NCBI GenBank assembly: GCA_963844235.1
Contig: CAWJNF010000004.1
Location: forward strand, 1,054,001-1,118,000
DNA: 64,000 nucleotides
From: CAWJNF01 sp963844235
GTDB taxonomy: Bacteria > Actinomycetota > Thermoleophilia > Gaiellales > Gaiellaceae
Reading direction: 5' to 3'
In this document: positions 18,570 through 26,707 of the stretch, in pieces
Layout: each line of letters starts with the position of its first letter
How positions within the stretch are numbered: position 1 is the stretch's first letter
Program-made: the position numbers and the translations under genes
The notes under the pieces: generated by a model
Databases searched by the model: none
What the model saw: the letters and a program-made list of their open reading frames with translations, nothing else
What the model was told of the DNA's origin: nothing

Positions 18570-20290
18570 GAGTCGAACGCGTGCGGATAGTGTCGGCGTG
18601 CCTCGGCTTCGGTGACGTAGCCCTCGCGCACGTCCTCCAGCACCCGATCCGGGTCGCGCTCGGACGGCAGCCCGTAGCCGCCACCGCCACCGCAATGCAC
18701 CTCGAAGGTGGCGCCCTTCGGGATCCGCAACCCGGTCGCCTTGGCGACGGGCTGGCGCCGTCCGTCAGGATGATGGAGGACACCGCTGTTCGGCCGGCCG
18801 GGCAGCCCGCCGGCAAGCCCCCAGGGCGCGTTCTTCGTGCGCTCGATGGTGGATGTGCAGTAGGCCTCCTCGAGGAATGTGAAATGCATGTCCGGCCCGA
18901 GCCCGCCGCGGAACTTGCCCGGGCCCCCCGAGTCGGGCGCGAGCTCGAACTTCTCCATCAGCCACGGGTTCTTCGCCTCCCAGACCTCCATCGGCGAGAA
19001 GCGCGTCGCCGCCTCGATCAGGTGCAGCAGGCTGGAACCGCCGTCGCCGTGTGCGCTGGCACCCTGGCCGACGGGGTGCGGCGAGCCGTCGCCCCAGAAC
19101 TCGCCCGTGCCCTCGCGGAACCCGTACCAGACGAGGGCGGCGAGGTCGCCCCCTGAGCAGGCCATGACCCGTTCGGGCACGGCTTCCGCGACTGCGTTGA
19201 GCACCGCCTCGGTTGCCTGCATTGCGGGCCAGCCGTAGAGGAAGCACGGCGAGGGCGACAGCGCGTGGAACATGGAGCCGGGACGCGTGGCCACCTCGAT
19301 CGGCCGGAAGTGCCCCTCGTTCGGCGCCTCGCCTCCGCCCGCGAGCATCGTCATGACGACGCGTGCGGCCGAAACGGTCGAGGCGAGCGGACAGTTGACC
19401 GGTCCGGGGCGCGCGTCCGGTGCGCTCGAGAAGTCGAGCAGGCACGTCGAGCCGTCCACCTCGAGCTCGACCTCGAACGGGATCGGGTCGTCCGTGATGC
19501 CGTCCGAGTCCATCTCGCCGCGCCCCACGTAGCGGCCGTCCGGTATCTGCTCGAAGTAGCTCCGGACGACCGCCTCGCCGTGGTCGTACATCCGCTCGAC
19601 CGACTCGTGGAAGCGCTCGAGCCCGAAGCGCTGCACGAGCCGCACGAAGTCGGCCGCCCCGGTGCGCACACCGACGACCTCGGCGTTGATGTCGCCCTCG
19701 ACGAACGTCGCCAGGCGTGAGTTCGCAGTCGCCATTCGCCAGATGTCGCGGACCAGCTCGCCCTTGGAATAGAGCTTGACGCCCGGGAAGATGACGCCTT
19801 CCTGGAAGACGTCGGTCGTATCCGTGCAGTAGATCTCTTTGGCCCCGATGTCCATCCAGTGCGCCTTGATCGCCGAGTAGCCGATCAGGGTGTCGTCGTC
19901 GAGGAACACCGGCATCACCATCGCCGCGTCCTGCGGATGCGAACCGGTCCGGTACGGGTCGTTCATGAGGACGATGTCGCCCGGCGCGAGCTCGTCCTCG
20001 CCGCCCACCGCCTCCACCGCGGATTCGATGCAGAAGCTCATGGTCCCCATGAAGAAGGGAAGGCTGGGCGCCTGTGCGAGCAGCCGGAACTGCCGGTCGT
20101 ACACGACGGCTGCGAAGTCGAGTACCTCGTAGATGATGGGCGAGAAGGACGTCCGGACGAGCGCCCGCTTGATCTGGTTGGCAGCCGAGTTGAGGCCGTG
20201 GCGGATCACCTCGGTCGTGATCGGGTCGGCGTCGGTGGCACCATTCGCCCCGCCCTGTCCGGCCCGGTAAACGACGGCGTTCGTATGCAT
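18566..20290 (-). CDS. Hydantoinase B / oxoprolinase family subunit, first tandem copy (HyuB2a)
   Basis: A 574-residue HyuB protein. ATG at 20290 lies five bases from the stop of HyuA2; the open frame extends upstream over that gene but without family sequence. Features: DADPITTEVIRHGLNSAANQ, NDPYRTGSHPQDAAMVMPVF, AHWMDIGAKEIYCTDTTDV, GDINAEVVGVRTGA and the C-terminal HCGGGGGYGLPSERDPDRV. It differs clearly from HyuB1 but is very close to its downstream neighbour HyuB2b, so the two arose by tandem duplication. Which copy pairs with HyuA2 is not clear; multi-subunit relatives such as acetophenone carboxylase also use more than two subunits. Confidence 0.9.
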   Translation of the reverse strand: MHTNAVVYRAGQGGANGATDADPITTEVIRHGLNSAANQIKRALVRTSFSPIIYEVLDFAAVVYDRQFRLLAQAPSLPFFMGTMSFCIESAVEAVGGEDELAPGDIVLMNDPYRTGSHPQDAAMVMPVFLDDDTLIGYSAIKAHWMDIGAKEIYCTDTTDVFQEGVIFPGVKLYSKGELVRDIWRMATANSRLATFVEGDINAEVVGVRTGAADFVRLVQRFGLERFHESVERMYDHGEAVVRSYFEQIPDGRYVGRGEMDSDGITDDPIPFEVELEVDGSTCLLDFSSAPDARPGPVNCPLASTVSAARVVMTMLAGGGEAPNEGHFRPIEVATRPGSMFHALSPSPCFLYGWPAMQATEAVLNAVAEAVPERVMACSGGDLAALVWYGFREGTGEFWGDGSPHPVGQGASAHGDGGSSLLHLIEAATRFSPMEVWEAKNPWLMEKFELAPDSGGPGKFRGGLGPDMHFTFLEEAYCTSTIERTKNAPWGLAGGLPGRPNSGVLHHPDGRRQPVAKATGLRIPKGATFEVHCGGGGGYGLPSERDPDRVLEDVREGYVTEAEARRHYPHAFDS

Positions 20291-20294
20291 CGTC

Positions 20295-22319
20295 TCAGCC
20301 TTCCCGCTCGAGGAAGAGGGAACCGGTAGCGTGGGCTTCCGCTCGCCAGCCGGCGTCCAGGTACGTCGTCGCGGTCTCCTCGAGCAGGATCGCGGGTCCG
20401 GACAGGATCGCTCCCGCTGCGAGCGACGCCCGGTCGACGACCGCGAATGGCAGCAGCTCGCCGCGCGTGAACGACCACGTGTCGATGGTGCCCTCAGGTG
20501 CGGCGCCAGCCGCCGTGGCGCGGCGCTCCGCCGCCCTCCGTGGCAGCTGGGTGCGCACCGTCGCCCTGATGGAGACGATCTCGACAAGACCGTCCATGGT
20601 GTGGCCGAACGTGCGGTCGTACTCACCGGTGAACAGGTCGCGCAGCCCGGCCGCGTCCACCGTGATGCGGCCGTCCTCGCTCGGCGTCAGGACGGTGAGG
20701 AAGTGCTCCTGTCCGACGTAGCGCATGTCGAGCCCGACTTCCCTCTCGCCTTCCTCACCCTCACGCCGGCGCTCGGCGAGCACGGCGAACAGGTCACCCA
20801 GCACCTCGTTTGCCGTCGTGATCGCGGCGTCGTCAAGGCTCAGGATCCGCGTCCGACCGGCACTGCGGACGAGGTCAGCGCCCAGCAGGCCCCAGGCGGA
20901 GAAGTTGCCGGCCACCGGAGGCACCACGATCCTGCCGATGTCGAGCTCGGCGGCGAGCAGCGTGCCGAACAGCGGCCCCGCGCCTCCGAACGGCATGAGC
21001 GCGCAGCGACGCGGGTCCTGACCTTGCTCGACCGTGATCTCGCGAATCGCGTTCGCCATGTTCGCGGTAACGATGGTGAGCACGCCCTTCGCGACGTCCT
21101 CCACCTCCATGGCGAGCTGCTCGCCGAGCGGCGCCAGGGCGTGGCGGGCGGCATCGATGTCGAGTGTCACGCCGCCCGCGAGACTTCCCTCGGCCAGCAT
21201 CCCGAGCACTGCGGCGGCGTCGGTCACAGTGGGCTGGGTGCCGCCGCGCCCATAGGAGGCGGGCCCCGGCTCGGCGCCTGCGCTCTGCGGGCCAACCCGC
21301 AGGAGCCCGCCGACGTCCACGTAGGCGAGCGAGCCGCCGCCCGCTCCGATCGACCGTACGTCGACCCAGGGCGTCTGCAGCGGCATGCCGACGATCGAGC
21401 CCTCGTAGAGCACCGGCAGACGGCCGTCGAGGATGAGGCAGGTGTCGAAGCTCGTGCCCCCGACGTCGGCGGTGACCACGTCCGACAGGTCGAGGATCCG
21501 TGCCAGCTCGGCACCTCCTTCTGCACCGGCCACCGGCCCGGACATGATCGTCTCGAAGGGCCGCCGCTCGGCCTCGCCGAACGTCATCGCGCCTCCGCCC
21601 GAGCGGGTCACGAGCAGGGAGCCGTTGAAGCCCGCGTCGCCAAGGCCGTCCTCGAGGCGCCTCAGGTAGCTCGCCATCCGACCGCGCACGTACGCGTCGA
21701 TGACGGTCGTCGACGTCCGCTCGTACTCGCGGTACTCGCCGGAGACCTGGTGTGAGACGGAGATATCGCCGGTGAAGCCGGCGTCGCGGAGGGCGCTCTC
21801 GGCGGCAAGCTCGTGCTCGGGGTTCGAGTACGCGTTCATGAATGCAATCGCGACCGCGGTCACGCCTTCGGCCGCGAAGACCTCGGCTGCCCGTCGGACG
21901 TCGTCTGCCTCGATGGGGACGTGCACCTCGCCGCCGGCCCGGATCCGCTCCGTGACCGCGAGCCGGAGCCGGCGCGGGACGAGCGGCGCCGGGGGGCGCC
22001 AGAACAGGTTGTAGGGCTCGTCCCGGTCGCCGCGGCGGGTCTCGAGGATGTCGCGGAACCCCTTCGTGCAGAGGAGCCCGACGGCTGCGCCGGTACGCGT
22101 GAGGAGCGAGTTCAAGCCCACCGTTGTGCCGTGCAGGAAGTAGCCGGCGCGGTCGAGCTCGCCACCACCGAGCGTCTTCTCGACCGCGGCGATGACACCG
22201 AGCTCCGGCGAAGCCGGCGTCGTCGGCTCCTTGTCGACACGTATCTCGCCGGTCTCGTCGTCGTAGTAGATGAGGTCCGTGAACGTGCCGCCGACGTCCA
22301 CGCCGATGCGCGTCGCCAT
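20295..22319 (-). CDS. Hydantoinase A / oxoprolinase family subunit (HyuA2)
   Basis: A 674-residue ATP-binding subunit. RIGVDVGGTFTDLIYYDDET opens the protein; HGTTVGLNSLLTRTGA, ERTSTTVIDAYVRGRM, ADVGGTSFDTCLI and SIGAGGGSLAYVD follow. It is the first gene of the minus-strand hyu/xdh block, with about 200 bases of non-coding DNA ahead of it, and is followed by two HyuB copies. It is not a near-duplicate of HyuA1, so the window holds two distinct hydantoinase/oxoprolinase systems, probably acting on different substrates or different steps of one route. Confidence 0.93.
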   Translation of the reverse strand: MATRIGVDVGGTFTDLIYYDDETGEIRVDKEPTTPASPELGVIAAVEKTLGGGELDRAGYFLHGTTVGLNSLLTRTGAAVGLLCTKGFRDILETRRGDRDEPYNLFWRPPAPLVPRRLRLAVTERIRAGGEVHVPIEADDVRRAAEVFAAEGVTAVAIAFMNAYSNPEHELAAESALRDAGFTGDISVSHQVSGEYREYERTSTTVIDAYVRGRMASYLRRLEDGLGDAGFNGSLLVTRSGGGAMTFGEAERRPFETIMSGPVAGAEGGAELARILDLSDVVTADVGGTSFDTCLILDGRLPVLYEGSIVGMPLQTPWVDVRSIGAGGGSLAYVDVGGLLRVGPQSAGAEPGPASYGRGGTQPTVTDAAAVLGMLAEGSLAGGVTLDIDAARHALAPLGEQLAMEVEDVAKGVLTIVTANMANAIREITVEQGQDPRRCALMPFGGAGPLFGTLLAAELDIGRIVVPPVAGNFSAWGLLGADLVRSAGRTRILSLDDAAITTANEVLGDLFAVLAERRREGEEGEREVGLDMRYVGQEHFLTVLTPSEDGRITVDAAGLRDLFTGEYDRTFGHTMDGLVEIVSIRATVRTQLPRRAAERRATAAGAAPEGTIDTWSFTRGELLPFAVVDRASLAAGAILSGPAILLEETATTYLDAGWRAEAHATGSLFLEREG

Positions 22320-22441
22320 GATCCTCCTCGTACGTGTCCGCGTGAGTCTCGCATGGAACGCCGGAACGGTGCGAACGTGCCCGTCGCGGTACAGGCCGGA
22401 CTCACCACGACCTCGCGACCCTGCTCGCTGTGCCTACCCGC

Positions 22442-22453
22442 GTGCTCGAGCAC
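22442..22453. promoter_or_regulatory. 12-base perfect palindrome upstream of hyuA2
   Basis: GTGCTCGAGCAC lies about 120 bases ahead of HyuA2 in the only sizeable gap before the hyu/xdh block. GCTCGAGC cores are common in this GC-rich sequence, so the palindrome may be chance. Apart from repeat copy 3 and this site, nothing is recognised in 22320-22519. Confidence 0.2.
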
Positions 22454-22500
22454 TTCGCGCGACGAGAGGCCAAACGGTGACGCGGTCGAGCCGGGTCGCG

Positions 22501-22524
22501 CCGGGATGAGATCCGGCCCCTACG
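22501..22524. repeat. GTAGGGGC-family palindromic repeat, copy 3 (degenerate, overlaps a stop codon)
   Basis: The right arm ATCCGGCCCCTACG is intact; the left arm (CCGGGATGAG) is degraded. Read on the minus strand, the TAG of the repeat's GTAGGGG end is the stop codon of the homocysteine methyltransferase fusion gene, so the element reaches into the gene's 3' end. Confidence 0.75.
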
Positions 22525-24289
22525 AACCGGCGTGGCTCAGCTCGAGCAGGTAGGCGACCATGACGTCCTCGCCACCGGGCGCCAGGTGGAAGGCGTCGGA
22601 CAGCTGTTCGACGCGGAGGATCTGCTCACGGTTAGCCCTGAAGAGCGGACCGAAGGGGAAGAAGGCGAAGTCGACCACCTCGGCCTCGAAGCCGGCCTGC
22701 TCGAGCAGCTCCGCGGTGCGCTGCTGACCGACGATCGACAGCTGCATCACGAACGCGCGTCCCCCGGGCGCCAGGAGGCGGGGGAGCAGCTCCAGGAAGT
22801 GATCGAGGAGGTTTCGGCCCCAGTAGTCGAGCGGCCGGTGGCCGGTCGGCTCCTCGTAGGGATCGACCGGCATCTGGTACAGGCTCGCCGCGATGAGGTC
22901 GAACTGCTCCGTGGGATCCCAGTGGTAGAGGTCGACGTCCTCGCCGGTGATCCTGTCGGCGACGCCGTTGCGGAACCCGTTCGAGAGCGTGTTGGCGACC
23001 GCGTTCCGGTCGATGTCGATCGCGTGTACGCGCGTCGCCCCGTTGAGGGCGAGCTGCACGGTCAGGATCCCGCAGCCGCAGCCGACGTCGAGGCACGTGG
23101 CACCCTCGCCGATGCCGGTGCGGAACAGGTGCTTCCACAGGATGTAGCTGCCCTGCGTCGGGACGAAGACGCCCTCCTCGACCGTGATCTCCGGAAAGGG
23201 CAGCGGAAACAGGGAGCGGCCGCGCTCGTCCACCCACGGCTTCGGCGGCGCCGTTGCCGGCGCCGCGTTGGCCGCGGCCGGAACCGCCTCGTGCGACCGT
23301 CGCCGGCCGGGCTTCGTGCCGGCGAGCGCGGCAGCCGCGGCGGCGACGTGCTCCGGTGTCGTCCCGCAGCAGCCGCCGATGATCTGCGCGCCCTCCTCCC
23401 GCCACTCGAGCGCGAGCGCCGCATACTCCTCGGGGCCGATGCGCTCGTCGAAGCGCCAGCGATCCCCGGCCAGGTAGCCGAGGTTCGGGTAGACGCCGAG
23501 CGGCAGGTCGGTGAAGTCGCGCAGCCAGGGCAGCATCCCCGGCACGTGGTCGACCGGAAGGCAGTTGATGAGCAGCGCGCCGACACCCATGCCCTCGAGG
23601 CGCCTCGCCGCCCTGCCGAACAGGTCCCCCTCGGGCGGGCCCCAGTGCTGCCCATAGACGCCGCAGACGCCGTGGCGACAGCGACGGAAGCTCACCCAGA
23701 CGGGCAGCCCGGTCGCCTGCAGGCCTTCGACCGTCTCGAAGGTGAGGGGGTCGCGGATCAGCGTTAGCGTCTCGAGCAGGATCAGGTCCGGCGGCTCGTC
23801 CTCGAAGACGCGCGCCAGCAGGTCGAGCGTGCCGCGACGCTCGGGGGAGTTGACCTCCTCGGAGATCGCGAACGCGACGGCGCACTCGCCGTCGCGGCCG
23901 GCATCCCGTATGGCCTGCCGGGCGAGCCGCACGCCGAGTCGCGCGACGTCCATCCAGTGCGTGAGCTCGGTTCGCCCCGGGCTCGCGCGCATCTCCATCT
24001 CAGGCGCGCTCAGGATCGACCAGGTGTCCGTCGAGATCACGTCGCAGCCCGTGCTCGCGTAACGCCGGTGGACGTCGAGCACCGCGTCGGGGGCCCGGTA
24101 GAGCGCCCAGGTGCCCCAGAGCTCGCGGTCGCTCCCGGGGCCTTCCGCGTGGAGATCGTGCTGCCGCTCGAGCTCCGTCGCGACGGCGCCGTCGAGCACG
24201 ACGCAACGCTCGGCCGCGATCAGCTCCTCCACCCGGGCGTAGGCCGGGGAGAAGTGGCTCGCGTCTCGCGTCAGCGCCGCTTCGCTCAT
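22520..24289 (-). CDS. Homocysteine S-methyltransferase (BHMT-type) fused to a class I SAM-dependent methyltransferase
   Basis: A 589-residue two-domain protein. Residues about 15-325 are a Pfam-type S-methyl_trans barrel: VVLDGAVATELERQ, DVISTDTW, and zinc ligands C243 (INCLP), C307 and C308 (GGCCGTTPEHV). A Pro/Ala linker (about 325-345) leads to a Rossmann methyltransferase with the SAM loop LDVGCGCGIL at 400-409 and acidic AIDIDRNAV. Its motif IV is AASLYQMP rather than the NPPY of glutamine/adenine methyltransferases. The ATG overlaps the adenosylhomocysteinase stop by one base. The N-half should make methionine from homocysteine; the C-half should use SAM on an unknown acceptor. The stop lies in a palindromic repeat. 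Confidence 0.88.
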   Translation of the reverse strand: MSEAALTRDASHFSPAYARVEELIAAERCVVLDGAVATELERQHDLHAEGPGSDRELWGTWALYRAPDAVLDVHRRYASTGCDVISTDTWSILSAPEMEMRASPGRTELTHWMDVARLGVRLARQAIRDAGRDGECAVAFAISEEVNSPERRGTLDLLARVFEDEPPDLILLETLTLIRDPLTFETVEGLQATGLPVWVSFRRCRHGVCGVYGQHWGPPEGDLFGRAARRLEGMGVGALLINCLPVDHVPGMLPWLRDFTDLPLGVYPNLGYLAGDRWRFDERIGPEEYAALALEWREEGAQIIGGCCGTTPEHVAAAAAALAGTKPGRRRSHEAVPAAANAAPATAPPKPWVDERGRSLFPLPFPEITVEEGVFVPTQGSYILWKHLFRTGIGEGATCLDVGCGCGILTVQLALNGATRVHAIDIDRNAVANTLSNGFRNGVADRITGEDVDLYHWDPTEQFDLIAASLYQMPVDPYEEPTGHRPLDYWGRNLLDHFLELLPRLLAPGGRAFVMQLSIVGQQRTAELLEQAGFEAEVVDFAFFPFGPLFRANREQILRVEQLSDAFHLAPGGEDVMVAYLLELSHAGS

Positions 24290-25743
24290 CAATACCGGTA
24301 GTGATCCGGCTTGTACGGCCCCTCCACGGGAACACCGATGTAGGCGGCCTGCTCGGGCGTCAGCTCGGTGAGCCGGACGCCGAGCGCGTCGAGATGCAGC
24401 CTCGCGACCTTTTCGTCCAGGTGCTTCGCGAGCGTGTACACCCTGCGCTCGTAGAGCTCGTTCTTCGTGAAGAGCTCGATCTGGGCGATCACCTGGTTCG
24501 TGAACGAGTTGGACATCACGAAGCTCGGGTGGCCGGTGGCATTGCCGAGGTTCAGCAGCCTGCCCTCGGAGAGGACGATGACCGTGTGGCCGTCCGCGAA
24601 GACCCACTCGTCGACCTGCGGCTTGACGTTGACGCGGCGAACGCCGGGCGTGCGCGCGAGACCGGCCATGTCGATCTCGTTGTCGAAATGCCCGATGTTG
24701 CCGACGATGGCCTGATGCTTCATCCGCGCCATGTCGTCGGCGCCGATGACGTCCTTGTTGCCGGTCGCGGTGATGAAGATGTCGGCGGTCTCGACGACGT
24801 CCTCGAGCGTCGCCACCTGGTAGCCCTGCATCGCGGCCTGCAGCGCGCAGATCGGGTCGATCTCGGCCACGATCACGCGAGCGCCCTGGCCACGGAGTGA
24901 CTCGGCGCACCCCTTGCCGACGTCGCCGAAGCCGAACACGACCGCGACCTTGCCGGCGATCATGACGTCGGTCGCCCGGTTGATGCCGTCGATCAGCGAG
25001 TGCCGGCACCCGTAGAGGTTGTCGAACTTCGACTTCGTCACGGAGTCGTTGACGTTGATGGCCGGGAAGAGCAGATCACCGGTCTCGGCGAGCTGGTAGA
25101 GACGGTGAACGCCGGTCGTCGTCTCCTCGGTGACGCCCTTGATGCCCGCCGCGATTCGCGTCCAGCGCTGCGGGTCCTCGCCCAGCGAGCGCTGGAGCAC
25201 CTCGAGCACGATGCGGAACTCCTCCGAGTCGGCGCCCGCGGGATCGGGGACGGCGCCGGCGCGCTCGAACTCGGCGCCCTTGTGGACGAGAAGGGTCGCG
25301 TCGCCGCCGTCGTCGAGGATCATGTTCGGCCCACCGTCCGGCCAGACGAGCGCCTGCTCCGTGCACCACCAGTACTCCTCGAGCGTCTCGCCCTTCCAGG
25401 CAAAGACGGGTATCCCGCGCGGGTCGTCAGGCGTCCCATCCGGCCCGACCGCCACCGCAGCGGCGGCGTGGTCCTGGGTCGAGAAGATGTTGCAGGAGGC
25501 CCAGCGCACCTGGGCGCCCAGCGCGACCAGGGTCTCGATCAGCACCGCCGTCTGGATCGTCATGTGCAGCGACCCCGTGATCCGGGCGCCACGGAGGGGC
25601 TGGTCGGCGGCGTGCTCGCTGCGCATCGCCATGAGCCCCGGCATCTCGTGCTCGGCGAGCTCGATCTCCTTGCGGCCGAACGCCGCCAGCGAGAGGTCCG
25701 CGACTTTGAAGTCGACTGTCGTGGTCGAAACGGTGGGTGTCAT
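24289..25743 (-). CDS. ahcY: Adenosylhomocysteinase (S-adenosylhomocysteine hydrolase)
   Basis: A 484-residue NAD-dependent enzyme that splits S-adenosylhomocysteine into homocysteine and adenosine. Seen: LHMTIQTAVLIETLVALGA, FAWKGETLEEYWWCTE, NVNDSVTKSKFDNLYG, the NAD loop GFGDVGKG, and the conserved C-terminus KPDHYRY, which reaches the active site of the neighbouring subunit. Its length is normal for actinobacterial forms. It lies one base after the PfkB-kinase gene and overlaps the homocysteine methyltransferase fusion, so both of its products are handled by immediate neighbours. Confidence 0.98.
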   Translation of the reverse strand: MTPTVSTTTVDFKVADLSLAAFGRKEIELAEHEMPGLMAMRSEHAADQPLRGARITGSLHMTIQTAVLIETLVALGAQVRWASCNIFSTQDHAAAAVAVGPDGTPDDPRGIPVFAWKGETLEEYWWCTEQALVWPDGGPNMILDDGGDATLLVHKGAEFERAGAVPDPAGADSEEFRIVLEVLQRSLGEDPQRWTRIAAGIKGVTEETTTGVHRLYQLAETGDLLFPAINVNDSVTKSKFDNLYGCRHSLIDGINRATDVMIAGKVAVVFGFGDVGKGCAESLRGQGARVIVAEIDPICALQAAMQGYQVATLEDVVETADIFITATGNKDVIGADDMARMKHQAIVGNIGHFDNEIDMAGLARTPGVRRVNVKPQVDEWVFADGHTVIVLSEGRLLNLGNATGHPSFVMSNSFTNQVIAQIELFTKNELYERRVYTLAKHLDEKVARLHLDALGVRLTELTPEQAAYIGVPVEGPYKPDHYRY

Positions 25744-25744
25744 C

Positions 25745-26707
25745 TCATCTCCGGTCGCTCGTCGTTACAGGTCTCGGTGTAGAGGGAGGCCGGATCGCCT
25801 CGAAGTGCGTCATCCGGCGGAACTCGTCGAATCGCTGCTCGATCTCGCCTTGCGTCAGCCGCTGGACGCGCTCGCTGCCGAACTCCTCGATCGAGAAGGA
25901 GGCGAGCACCGACCCGAAGACGGCCGCGCACCGGAGCTTCTCGTCTGTGATGGGCGAGCCGGCGTGCGAGTCGAGGTACCCGAAGAACCCGCCGGCGAAC
26001 GAGTCGCCGGCCCCGGTGGGATCGACGACGGTCTCGAGCGGGTAGCCGGGTACGGAGAAGAACCCCTCGCCGGTGAACATCGCCGCTCCGTAGCCGCCCT
26101 GCTTCGCGACCACCACGCCCGGGCCGAGCTCCCGGATCTGCCTCGCGCCGCGGGCGAGGTTGGCGCCACCGGTGAGCATCCGGATCTCGGCGTCGTTGAG
26201 GACGACCACGTCCACTGTCCTCATTGTCTCCAGCAGGGAGTCGCGCGCCGACGTGATCCAGTAGTTCATGGAGTCGAGCCCCGTGAGCACCGCGGCGTTG
26301 CACTGCTCGCGCACGCGCCGCTGGACGTCCGGCTGGATGTTTGCGAGGAAGACGACCGAGGACTCTCGCGCACCCGGCGAGAGCGACGGATCGAACTGCG
26401 CGAAGACGTTCAGCTGCGTGTCGAGCGTGTGCGCGACCGCCATGTCCTCCTCGTAGCGGCCGGCCCAGAAGAACGAGCGCTCGCCGTCGACACGGTCGAG
26501 GTCATCGGTGTTGATTCCGCGCTCCTCGAAGACGGCCAGCTCCTCCGGGCCGAAGTCCTCGCCGACGACCCCGACGACCCGCACCTCGGTGAAGAAGCTG
26601 GCGGCCAGCGAGAAATGCGTCGCTGCCCCGCCGAGAATTCGCTCGCGCTTCCCGAACGGCGTCTCGAGCGCGTCAAAGGCGACAGAGCCGACTACGGTGA
26701 CGCACAT
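25745..26707 (-). CDS. PfkB-family carbohydrate/nucleoside kinase (adenosine kinase candidate)
   Basis: A 320-residue ribokinase-fold kinase. N-terminal VTVVGSVAFDALETPFG and GGAATHFSLAASFF fit the substrate half; DPTGAGDSFAGGFFGYL carries the catalytic aspartate and anion hole. ATG at 26707 overlaps the metK stop (TGATG). PfkB members phosphorylate sugars, ribose nucleosides or adenosine. Between metK and ahcY, an adenosine kinase role that clears adenosine and pulls SAH hydrolysis forward is the natural inference, but substrate residues cannot be read with certainty. Confidence 0.88.
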   Translation of the reverse strand: MCVTVVGSVAFDALETPFGKRERILGGAATHFSLAASFFTEVRVVGVVGEDFGPEELAVFEERGINTDDLDRVDGERSFFWAGRYEEDMAVAHTLDTQLNVFAQFDPSLSPGARESSVVFLANIQPDVQRRVREQCNAAVLTGLDSMNYWITSARDSLLETMRTVDVVVLNDAEIRMLTGGANLARGARQIRELGPGVVVAKQGGYGAAMFTGEGFFSVPGYPLETVVDPTGAGDSFAGGFFGYLDSHAGSPITDEKLRCAAVFGSVLASFSIEEFGSERVQRLTQGEIEQRFDEFRRMTHFEAIRPPSTPRPVTTSDRR

